DNA of 64,000 bases. It comes from Tridacna crocea. Taxonomy: Eukaryota > Mollusca > Bivalvia > Cardiida > Cardiidae. Where the stretch lies: assembly GCA_943736015.1 (NCBI GenBank), contig OX031069.1:16931235-16995234 (forward strand), written 5' to 3'. Below are positions 1 to 6,240 of this stretch, piece after piece. Within the stretch, counting starts at the first letter, position 1. Every line of letters starts with the position of its first letter. The notes below the pieces were generated by a model. That model did no database searches and was not told the DNA's origin. It worked only from the letters and a program-made list of their open reading frames with translations. The position numbers and the translations under genes are program-made.

Positions 1-43
1 GTCAATTTTATGTTTAATCTCTGCGCAAAATATAAAATTCAGA

Positions 44-57
44 AGCAACCGGTTGCT
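44..57. promoter_or_regulatory. 14-bp perfect palindrome with AACCGGTT core (per unit)
   Basis: AGCAACCGGTTGCT reads the same on both strands. Its centre, AACCGGTT, equals the known Grainyhead/CP2-family consensus; the sides also fit the loose MYB core YAACNG. It was seen unchanged in the other units. It lies about 250 bp upstream of the first CCAAT box, so it could be a distal element. It may also be a chance product of B-type sub-repeat sequence, since the following GCGAAAAC matches the B sub-repeat ends. Confidence 0.45.
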
Positions 58-113
58 GTTGCGAAAACTTTTTCCGACAAAAAAATCTTGTTCTTGTTTG
101 AAGAATTTAGAAG

Positions 114-135
114 TAGGCCATAAAGACACAATAAG
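114..135. other. Site of the compound 13-bp net deletion in units 18, 20 and 24
   Basis: Most units read GAAGTAGGCCATAAAG, then ACACAATAAG, then ATGTAAG. The three short units read GAAGGGCATAAAGATGTAAG. A single contiguous deletion does not explain this: the simplest alignment removes TA, C and a 10-base block separately, or replaces about 20 bases by 7. Identity of the complex change in all three units means one origin followed by copying. Confidence 0.9.
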
Positions 136-189
136 ATGTAAGAATAACTAAAAATCAATTGCTTCCTTGATAGGGTAGAAAACATTGTG

Positions 190-231
190 GGAAAAGGAGA
201 AAATGCTGGTAGCCTGCATTGTCTCCTTTCC
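190..231. repeat. Imperfect inverted repeat, 17/16-nt arms, 9-nt loop (per unit)
   Basis: Left arm 190-206 (GGAAAAGGAGAAAATGC) and right arm 216-231 (GCATTGTCTCCTTTCC) pair over 15 base pairs, with one A-G mismatch (201/221) and one bulged A near 192; the loop is 207-215. It could form a hairpin in RNA from either strand or a cruciform. Present in each unit; unit 31 loses one pair by AA to TT. It lies upstream of the promoter-like module, so a downstream-running transcript would contain it only by read-through from the preceding unit. Confidence 0.8.
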
Positions 232-248
232 TCAGATTACTTTCAAAA

Positions 249-264
249 GCCTTCTTTAAAAGGC
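249..264. repeat. Short hairpin GCCTT / AAGGC (per unit)
   Basis: GCCTT at 249-253 pairs with AAGGC at 260-264 across a six-base loop, 18 bp after the larger inverted repeat. Five pairs is weak and may be chance. Confidence 0.4.
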
Positions 265-298
265 GTCATGCATTGTGTGGTAAAAGGTTAATAATTAT

Positions 299-383
299 CC
301 AATCAGAGAAGCTTTAAGGAAATCAGAATGGATACCAGCAGCCAATCAGAGAAGACTTAAGAAATTCAACAGCCAATCAGAGA
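299..383 (+). promoter_or_regulatory. Triple CCAAT box cluster (per unit)
   Basis: The identical 11-mer CCAATCAGAGA starts at 299, 342 and 373, spaced 43 and 31 bp. CCAATCA matches the NF-Y core. Flanks also match in part (AGAAG, CTTAAG/CTTTAAGG, AAAT), so the boxes arose from a small tandem duplication of about 31-43 bp. Multiple CCAAT boxes about three helical turns apart are a known pattern of cell-cycle and replication-dependent histone promoters. The cluster lies about 100-180 bp upstream of the start predicted from the TATA-like box. Unit 2 has one change between boxes; the boxes themselves appear intact in all copies inspected. Confidence 0.75.
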
Positions 384-401
384 GCTTCAAAATCGCTCGA
401 A

Positions 402-412
402 ATTGGCGCCAA
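402..412 (+). promoter_or_regulatory. E2F-type palindrome TTGGCGCCAA overlapping an inverted CCAAT (per unit)
   Basis: TTGGCGCCAA (403-412) is a perfect palindrome matching the E2F/DP core (TTSSCGC) on both strands. ATTGG at 402-406 is an inverted CCAAT box overlapping it, about 29 bp after the third direct CCAAT. E2F plus NF-Y next to a TATA-like box is typical of S-phase promoters. No copy shows a change in this palindrome although CpG transitions occur elsewhere in the unit. Confidence 0.65.
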
Positions 413-445
413 AATTTATCAATTAAAAAACAGTGAAAAAAACGG

Positions 446-453
446 CATAAAAG
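446..453 (+). promoter_or_regulatory. TATA-like box CATAAAAG (per unit)
   Basis: CATAAAAG differs from TATAAAAG by one base and lies 34 bp after the E2F palindrome and about 70 bp after the last CCAAT, a normal Pol II spacing. It predicts a start near 475-482, within TTTAAAGGCTGCTGTG. The spacing to the E2F site varies by +2 in unit 28, and unit 30 has one substitution there. Confidence 0.5.
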
Positions 454-474
454 TGGATTTAAAGTTTTCTTTAA

Positions 475-582
475 AGGCTGCTGTGCAGTCCTTGGCAAAC
501 TGCAAAGATTTCACTGAAAATGGGCAAACATTTAAGAAAAAAGGGGCGCAGAAGACCGTGTTTTGGTCTTTTCAAGCCCCTT
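475..582 (+). ncRNA. Candidate short structured transcript start with two-tier hairpin (per unit)
   Basis: Downstream of the promoter-like module the DNA can fold repeatedly. CTGC/GCAG pairs around the triplet TGT near 479-489. A two-tier stem follows: outer GGGGC 543-547 with GCCCC 576-580, inner AAGACC 552-557 with GGTCTT 565-570, a 7-nt loop at 558-564 and an asymmetric internal loop. T-run TTTT follows the inner stem at 569-572. I do not recognise an RNA family; it is not U1, U2, U6, 5S or 7SK as far as I can read. Transcript ends and transcription itself are inferred. The alternative is a non-transcribed spacer with a chance hairpin. Confidence 0.35.
543..580 (+). other. Two-tier hairpin GGGGC..AAGACC / GGTCTT..GCCCC (per unit)
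   Basis: Eleven base pairs in two helices of five and six, separated by internal loop sides of 4 and 5 nt. All units keep both arms; the only nearby polymorphism is T or A just before the GGGG. The 3' side, GGTCTTTTCAAGCC at 565-578, resembles the replication-dependent histone stem-loop motif lacking two bases, and a CAAGAA follows at 584-589, where such genes carry a purine-rich downstream element. The histone stem itself would be mismatched, so that resemblance is weak. Confidence 0.6.
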
Positions 583-614
583 GCAAGAATTACTTCCCTT
601 TAACCCTCGATGCA

Positions 615-635
615 CCCACGCCCCCTCCCCAGCCC
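615..635 (-). other. Canonical G-quadruplex motif on the minus strand, in A1 (per unit)
   Basis: The minus strand reads GGG-CT-GGGG-A-GGGGG-CGT-GGG: four G-runs of at least three with loops of 2, 1 and 3. It lies about 140-160 bp after the predicted start on the template strand. Unit 18 loses it in part by C to T at 35984. Confidence 0.7.
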
Positions 636-667
636 TTAACTGGATTTGCTTTTCTAACTCAGCCCAC

Positions 668-673
668 AATAAA
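668..673 (+). promoter_or_regulatory. AATAAA polyadenylation-type hexamer in A1 (also 860-865, 1025-1030)
   Basis: Each A sub-repeat has CACAATAAATGCTGCACATT. A transcript starting near 478 would meet the first about 190 nt downstream and two more within 360 nt. GT-rich DNA follows (TGTACAGTGT, about 45 nt later). Function is inferred from the hexamer alone. Confidence 0.35.
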
Positions 674-727
674 TGCTGCACATTGAAACTTTCAATTAGT
701 CAATTTTTAGTGATCAATGTACAGTGT

Positions 728-757
728 AAAAAAAAAAACAAAAACAAAAAAAAAAAA
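728..757. repeat. A-rich tract A11-C-A5-C-A12 (per unit)
   Basis: Thirty bases interrupted by two C's. Lengths vary by one between units (first run 10-12, last run 11-12), unit 7 has an extra C and unit 4 a T at the start. Such rigid poly(dA) disfavours nucleosomes. It starts 55 nt after AATAAA, further than a normal poly(A) addition site. Confidence 0.95.
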
Positions 758-772
758 CGCCCAGAAATTAAT

Positions 773-941
773 GCAAGAATTACTTCCCTTTAAGCCTCGA
801 TGCACCCAACACCCCCCTCCCCAGCCCTTTACTGGACTTGCTTTTCTAACTCAGCCCACAATAAATGCTGCACATTAGAACTTTCAATAAGCCAAAGTGA
901 TCAATGTACAGTGTAAAAAAAAAAAACGCCCAGAAATTAAT
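773..941 (+). repeat. Sub-repeat A2 (169 bp; per unit)
   Basis: Second tandem copy, about 90% like A1 outside indels. Contains the C-rich tract at 805-827, AATAAA at 860-865 and an A12 tract at 915-926 that ranges from 11 to 13 between units. Confidence 0.93.
805..827 (-). other. Canonical G-quadruplex motif on the minus strand, in A2 (per unit)
   Basis: The minus strand reads GGG-CT-GGGG-A-GGGGGG-TGTT-GGG, loops 2, 1 and 4. The matching tract in A3 (974-987) has only two long G-runs (G6-A-G7) and does not meet the four-run rule. Confidence 0.7.
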
Positions 942-1106
942 GCAAGAATTACTTCCCTTTAACCCTCGATGTACCCCCCCTCCCCCCAGTCCTTAACTGG
1001 ATTTGCTTTTCTAACTCAGCCCACAATAAATGCTGCACATTGAAACTTTCAATAAGCCAAAGTGATCAATGTACAGTGTAAAAAGAAAACGCCCAGAAAT
1101 TAATGT
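942..1106 (+). repeat. Sub-repeat A3 (165 bp; per unit)
   Basis: Third tandem copy. The C-rich tract is C7-T-C6 (974-987; C6 to C8 in other units), AATAAA at 1025-1030, and the A-tract is reduced to AAAAAGAAAA. It runs directly into B1 through the shared end motif CGCCCAGAAATTAATG. Confidence 0.93.
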
Positions 1107-1276
1107 GACAAGTGGCTAAAAAAAGATTGTAAACTCTTTCAGTTGCTTCCTATTGCATAAATCAAACAAAAGCAACTGAAGTGTAATTTTTCTAATCTCT
1201 TCAAACCGCAACAAGAAACCCAGTTACGTTGACTATGTGCCAGTTATGCTCATGCGAAAACCTCAGAAATTAATGC
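1107..1276 (+). repeat. Sub-repeat B1 (170 bp; per unit)
   Basis: Starts GACAAGTGGCTAAAAAAAG. Contains CAGTTGCTTCCTATTGCATAA, ATCAAACAAAGGCAACTGAAG, AATTTTTCTAATCTCTTC, CCGCAACAAGAAACCCAG, TTACGTTGACTATGTGCC and CTCATGCGAAAACCTCAG. Holds the A/G site (~1169) that splits the units into two groups. Confidence 0.92.
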
Positions 1277-1438
1277 GACAAGTGGCTAAAAAAAGCCTGA
1301 AGACTCTCATATATCAAACAAAGGCAACTGAAGTGTAATTTTTCCAATCTCTTCAAACCGCAACAAGAAACCCAGTTACGTCGACTACCGTCTCATAGGT
1401 GCCAGTTACGCTCATGCGAAAACCCCAGAAAATAATGC
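1277..1438 (+). repeat. Sub-repeat B2 (162 bp; per unit)
   Basis: Close copy of B1, lacking the TTGCTTCCTATTGCATAA block but with an extra TCTCATAG-type insert before GCCAGTTACGCTCATGCG. Sites of the CpG changes in units 3/22 (offset 1383) and 17/29 (offset 1276, at the B1-B2 joint). Confidence 0.92.
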
Positions 1439-1637
1439 AACAAGTGGCAAAAAAAAGACTGAAGACTCTTTCAGTAGCAACTGCTTCTTATTGCATAAAT
1501 CAAACAAAAGGAACTAAATTTTTAATTTATATTTTTTTCTCCAATCTCTTTATACCGTGACCACAAATCCATTTACGTTGACTGCCATCGTATCCGCGAA
1601 AACGCGAAAAATCGACTTACGGAACATTTCATAGCAG
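1439..1637 (+). repeat. Sub-repeat B3 (~199 bp; per unit)
   Basis: Starts AACAAGTGGCAAAAAAAAG and follows the B1 order with a T-rich expansion in the middle and an added tail ATCGACTTACGGAACATTTC. The opening A-run is A8 in most units and A9 in units 9, 10, 18, 20 and 24. Confidence 0.85.
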
Positions 1638-1817
1638 AGGACACCTGTTGCTTAATAGGTCAAATATAGGGAATTTAGTTTCTAATATCTGTTTTTTATT
1701 TCTGCAATCTTTATTTACTGTGACGACAAACCCTTTTAGGTTGTCTATTGTCTCGCAGGTGCCACTTACGTATCCGCAAAAACATGAAAAATCGACTTAT
1801 GGAATATCTTATAGCAG
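1638..1817 (+). repeat. Sub-repeat B4 (~180 bp; per unit), degenerate
   Basis: Matches B3 clearly in its second half: CTGCAATCTTTATTTACCGTGACGACAAACCC, the TTACGTATCCGC segment and the tail ATCGACTTATGGAATATC ending ATAGCAG, 180 bp after the same tail in B3. The first half is much diverged. Confidence 0.75.
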
Positions 1818-1967
1818 ACGACAACTGTTGCTTGAGTCAATTATAGGGATTTTTCTTTTTCTTTTTCTCTCACTAGGGCCATTGATTTGGTTACGATGAC
1901 CATCTAACCCATACGTGACTGTTACGTGCCGCGCATAAAATTGTAAAATCAGCTTCGACACTTTTGG
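1818..1967 (+). repeat. Sub-repeat B5 (~150 bp; per unit), strongly degenerate
   Basis: Opens CGACAACTGTTGCTTGAGTCAA like B4's start and ends AAAATCAGCTTCGACACTTTT, a decayed form of the B3/B4 tail. It contains a pyrimidine tract at 1850-1871 followed by CACTAG. Confidence 0.6.
1850..1876 (+). other. Polypyrimidine tract ending in AG (per unit)
   Basis: Twenty-two T/C bases (TTTTTC pattern) followed by CACTAG. It looks like a 3' splice site but no partner donor at normal distance was recognised; it may simply be a slippage-prone tract. Confidence 0.3.
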
Positions 1968-2080
1968 AGGCAACTGAAACCTGTCGTACAAATCAAAGAA
2001 AGGTAAACCAAATTTTTCCCTGTTTTCTTACCAGGGTCATGAAAACATTGAACCAATTTAGACGACCGCGTGAGTCAAAA
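1968..2080 (+). repeat. Sub-repeat B6, strongly degenerate, continues into next unit
   Basis: Opens GGCAACTGAAACCTGTCGTAC, then AATCAAAGAAAGG and AATTTTTCCCTGTTTTCTTAC in B order. The match seems to continue about 70 bp into the following unit, where GGTTGCTGTTGCGAAAAC resembles the B end AGTTACGCTCATGCGAAAAC. Boundaries are approximate. Confidence 0.45.
2003..2034 (+). other. Splice-like segment GTAAAC ... TTCTTACCAG (per unit)
   Basis: AAAG/GTAAAC at 2003 and a pyrimidine-rich run ending CAG/GG at 2034 have donor and acceptor character. The enclosed 32 nt is shorter than animal spliceosomal introns, so the acceptor, if real, would need another donor upstream (for example in the preceding A or B region). 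An ATG follows five bases after the AG, opening 54 codons that cross the unit boundary. Confidence 0.25.
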
Positions 2081-4160
2081 GTCAATTTTATGTTTAATCT
2101 CTGCGCAAAATATAAAATTCAGAAGCAACCGGTTGCTGTTGCGAAAACTTTTTCCGACAAAAAAATCTTGTTCTTGTTTGAAGAATTTAGAAGTAGGCCA
2201 TAAAGACACAATAAGATGTAAGAATAACTAAAAATCAATTGCTTCCTTGATAGGGTAGAAAACATTGTGGGAAAAGGAGAAAATGCTGGTAGCCTGCATT
2301 GTCTCCTTTCCTCAGATTACTTTCAAAAGCCTTCTTTAAAAGGCGTCATGCATTGTGTGGTAAAAGGTTAATAATTATCCAATCAGAGAAGCTTTAAGGA
2401 AATCAGAATGGATGCCAGCAGCCAATCAGAGAAGACTTAAGAAATTCAACAGCCAATCAGAGAGCTTCAAAATCGCTCGAAATTGGCGCCAAAATTTATC
2501 AATTAAAAAACAGTGAAAAAAACGGCATAAAAGTGGATTTAAAGTTTTCTTTAAAGGCTGCTGTGCAGTCCTTGGCAAACTGCAAAGATTTCACTGAAAA
2601 TGGGCAAACATTTAAGAAAATAGGGGCGCAGAAGACCGTGTTTTGGTCTTTTCAAGCCCCTTGCAAGAATTACTTCCCTTTAACCCTCGATGCACCCACG
2701 CCCCCTCCCCAGCCCTTAACTGGATTTGCTTTTCTAACTCAGCCCACAATAAATGCTGCACATTGAAACTTTCAATTAGTCAATTTTTAGTGATCAATGT
2801 ACAGTGTAAAAAAAAAAACAAAAACAAAAAAAAAAAACGCCCAGAAATTAATGCAAGAATTACTTCCCTTTAACCCTCGATGCACCCAACACCCCCCTCC
2901 CCAGCCCTTTACTGGACTTGCTTTTCTAACTCAGCCCACAATAAATGCTGCACATTAGAACTTTCAATAAGCCAAAGTGATCAATGTACAGTGTAAAAAA
3001 AAAAAACGCCCAGAAATTAATGCAAGAATTACTTCCCTTTAACCCTCGATGTACCCCCCCTCCCCCCAGTCCTTAACTGGATTTGCTTTTCTAACTCAGC
3101 CCACAATAAATGCTGCACATTGAAACTTTCAATAAGCCAAAGTGATCAATGTACAGTGTAAAAAGAAAACGCCCAGAAATTAATGTGACAAGTGGCTAAA
3201 AAAAGATTGTAAACTCTTTCAGTTGCTTCCTATTGCATAAATCAAACAAAGGCAACTGAAGTGTAATTTTTCTAATCTCTTCAAACCGCAACAAGAAACC
3301 CAGTTACGTTGACTATGTGCCAGTTACGCTCATGCGAAAACCTCAGAAATTAATGCGACAAGTGGCTAAAAAAAGCCTGAAGACTCTCATATATCAAACA
3401 AAGGCAACTGAAGTGTAATTTTTCCAATCTCTTCAAACCGCAACAAGAAACCCAGTTACGTCGACTACCGTCTCATAGGTGCCAGTTACGCTCATGCGAA
3501 AACCCCAGAAAATAATGCAACAAGTGGCAAAAAAAAGACTGAAGACTCTTTCAGTAGCAACTGCTTCTTATTGCATAAATCAAACAAAAGGAACTAAATT
3601 TTTAATTTATATTTTTTTCTCCAATCTCTTTATACCGTGACCACAAATCCATTTACGTTGACTGCCATCGTATCCGCGAAAACGCGAAAAATCGACTTAC
3701 GGAACATTTCATAGCAGAGGACACCTGTTGCTTAATAGGTCAAATATAGGGAATTTAGTTTCTAATATCTGTTTTTTATTTCTGCAATCTTTATTTACCG
3801 TGACGACAAACCCTTTTAGGTTGTCTATTGTCTCGCAGGTGCCACTTACGTATCCGCAAAAACATGAAAAATCGACTTATGGAATATCTTATAGCAGACG
3901 ACAACTGTTGCTTGAGTCAATTATAGGGATTTTTCTTTTTCTTTTTCTCTCACTAGGGCCATTGATTTGGTTACGATGACCATCTAACCCATACGTGACT
4001 GTTACGTGCCGCGCATAAAATTGTAAAATCAGCTTCGACACTTTTGGAGGCAACTGAAACCTGTCGTACAAATCAAAGAAAGGTAAACCAAATTTTTCCC
4101 TGTTTTCTTACCAGGGTCATGAAAACATTGAACCAATTTAGACGACCGCGTGAGTCAAAA
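2081..4160 (+). repeat. Satellite unit 2 (2,080 bp)
   Basis: Complete copy. Its only private substitution seen is A to G at 2414, between the first and second CCAAT boxes. G form at the common A/G site. Confidence 0.97.
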
Positions 4161-6240
4161 GTCAATTTTATGTTTAATCTCTGCGCAAAATATAAAATTC
4201 AGAAGCAACCGGTTGCTGTTGCGAAAACTTTTTCCGACAAAAAAATCTTGTTCTTGTTTGAAGAATTTAGAAGTAGGCCATAAAGACACAATAAGATGTA
4301 AGAATAACTAAAAATCAATTGCTTCCTTGATAGGGTAGAAAACATTGTGGGAAAAGGAGAAAATGCTGGTAGCCTGCATTGTCTCCTTTCCTCAGATTAC
4401 TTTCAAAAGCCTTCTTTAAAAGGCGTCATGCATTGTGTGGTAAAAGGTTAATAATTATCCAATCAGAGAAGCTTTAAGGAAATCAGAATGGATACCAGCA
4501 GCCAATCAGAGAAGACTTAAGAAATTCAACAGCCAATCAGAGAGCTTCAAAATCGCTCGAAATTGGCGCCAAAATTTATCAATTAAAAAACAGTGAAAAA
4601 AACGGCATAAAAGTGGATTTAAAGTTTTCTTTAAAGGCTGCTGTGCAGTCCTTGGCAAACTGCAAAGATTTCACTGAAAATGGGCAAACATTTAAGAAAA
4701 TAGGGGCGCAGAAGACCGTGTTTTGGTCTTTTCAAGCCCCTTGCAAGAATTACTTCCCTTTAACCCTCGATGCACCCACGCCCCCTCCCCAGCCCTTAAC
4801 TGGATTTGCTTTTCTAACTCAGCCCACAATAAATGCTGCACATTGAAACTTTCAATTAGTCAATTTTTAGTGATCAATGTACAGTGTAAAAAAAAAAACA
4901 AAAACAAAAAAAAAAAACGCCCAGAAATTAATGCAAGAATTACTTCCCTTTAACCCTCGATGCACCCAACACCCCCCTCCCCAGCCCTTTACTGGACTTG
5001 CTTTTCTAACTCAGCCCACAATAAATGCTGCACATTAGAACTTTCAATAAGCCAAAGTGATCAATGTACAGTGTAAAAAAAAAAAACGCCCAGAAATTAA
5101 TGCAAGAATTACTTCCCTTTAACCCTCGATGTACCCCCCCTCCCCCCAGTCCTTAACTGGATTTGCTTTTCTAACTCAGCCCACAATAAATGCTGCACAT
5201 TGAAACTTTCAATAAGCCAAAGTGATCAATGTACAGTGTAAAAAGAAAACGCCCAGAAATTAATGTGACAAGTGGCTAAAAAAAGATTGTAAACTCTTTC
5301 AGTTGCTTCCTATTGCATAAATCAAACAAAGGCAACTGAAGTGTAATTTTTCTAATCTCTTCAAACCGCAACAAGAAACCCAGTTACGTTGACTATGTGC
5401 CAGTTACGCTCATGCGAAAACCTCAGAAATTAATGCGACAAGTGGCTAAAAAAAGCCTGAAGACTCTCATATATCAAACAAAGGCAACTGAAGTGTAATT
5501 TTTCCAATCTCTTCAAACCGCAACAAGAAACCCAGTTACGTCAACTACCGTCTCATAGGTGCCAGTTACGCTCATGCGAAAACCCCAGAAAATAATGCAA
5601 CAAGTGGCAAAAAAAAGACTGAAGACTCTTTCAGTAGCAACTGCTTCTTATTGCATAAATCAAACAAAAGGAACTAAATTTTTAATTTATATTTTTTTCT
5701 CCAATCTCTTTATACCGTGACCACAAATCCATTTACGTTGACTGCCATCGTATCCGCGAAAACGCGAAAAATCGACTTACGGAACATTTCATAGCAGAGG
5801 ACACCTGTTGCTTAATAGGTCAAATATAGGGAATTTAGTTTCTAATATCTGTTTTTTATTTCTGCAATCTTTATTTACCGTGACGACAAACCCTTTTAGG
5901 TTGTCTATTGTCTCGCAGGTGCCACTTACGTATCCGCAAAAACATGAAAAATCGACTTATGGAATATCTTATAGCAGACGACAACTGTTGCTTGAGTCAA
6001 TTATAGGGATTTTTCTTTTTCTTTTTCTCTCACTAGGGCCATTGATTTGGTTACGATGACCATCTAACCCATACGTGACTGTTACGTGCCGCGCATAAAA
6101 TTGTAAAATCAGCTTCGACACTTTTGGAGGCAACTGAAACCTGTCGTACAAATCAAAGAAAGGTAAACCAAATTTTTCCCTGTTTTCTTACCAGGGTCAT
6201 GAAAACATTGAACCAATTTAGACGACCGCGTGAGTCAAAA
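4161..6240 (+). repeat. Satellite unit 3 (2,080 bp)
   Basis: Complete copy. Carries a CpG to CpA change at 5543 (TCAACTACCG) in the second B sub-repeat, shared only with unit 22 about 39.5 kb away. G form at the A/G site. Confidence 0.97.

Larger units (their letters stand above)
583..772 (+). repeat. Sub-repeat A1 (190 bp; per unit)
   Basis: First of three tandem copies beginning GCAAGAATTACTTCCCTTTAA and ending CGCCCAGAAATTAAT. Order inside: C-rich tract (615-635), TTTGCTTTTCTAACTCAGCC, AATAAA (668-673), TGATCAATGTACAGTG, A-rich tract (728-757). A1 is longer than A2 and A3 because of an extra TAGTCAATTTT stretch and the expanded A-tract. Confidence 0.93.
1..2080 (+). repeat. Satellite unit 1 (2,080 bp), reference copy for offsets
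   Basis: Complete unit. It differs from the consensus by A instead of T just before the GGGG of the hairpin (AAAAAAGGGG, shared with units 6, 26 and 30), C to G at 794, and two CpG transitions at 1247 and 1719 seen in no other copy. It carries A at the common A/G site at offset ~1169 (AAAAGCAACTG form). Confidence 0.98.

Noticed and set aside
453..686. 77-codon frame in each unit, starting at GTG, in the transcript region
   Set aside because: No ATG start, no recognisable domain; the 3' half is the C-rich and AATAAA-bearing A1 sub-repeat. Its preservation in all units follows from overall uniformity, not from selection on protein.
299..757. Solo LTR or tandem LTR (promoter followed by AATAAA and A-tract)
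   Set aside because: No TG...CA terminal inverted repeats, primer-binding site, polypurine tract or reverse-transcriptase fragments were seen around the module.
563..793. 76-codon frame (69 or 104 codons in some units) through the A-tract of A1
   Set aside because: TTG start; length changes with each one-base A-tract indel (units 5, 10, 13, 26, 31) and unit 4 has a stop. Lysine run is just poly(A).
1648..1899. 83-codon frame with a hydrophobic C-terminal stretch
   Set aside because: Starts at TTG inside B4; the hydrophobic part is the translated T/C tract of B5. No family resemblance.
1889..1981. Box C/D snoRNA-like pattern: GGTT, ACGATGA, 74 nt, CTGA, AACC
   Set aside because: Spacing and the 4-bp terminal stem fit, but the C box deviates at a conserved base, no C'/D' pair or guide was found, and such a pattern can occur by chance in 2 kb.
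1809..1991. 60-codon minus-strand frame
   Set aside because: TTG start, overlaps the plus-strand frames of the same degenerate sub-repeats; the basic C-terminal half is the T/C tract read backwards.
2001..2040. Spliced-leader RNA gene (donor-like GTAAAC plus T-run as Sm site)
   Set aside because: The T-run lies only about 8 nt after the GT, in C-rich context unlike a known Sm site, and no leader-type exon or snRNA promoter element precedes it.
1964..2203. 79-codon frame across the unit joint
   Set aside because: TTG start; even from the internal ATG (54 codons) there is no domain, and the compound deletion in units 18, 20 and 24 alters its end.
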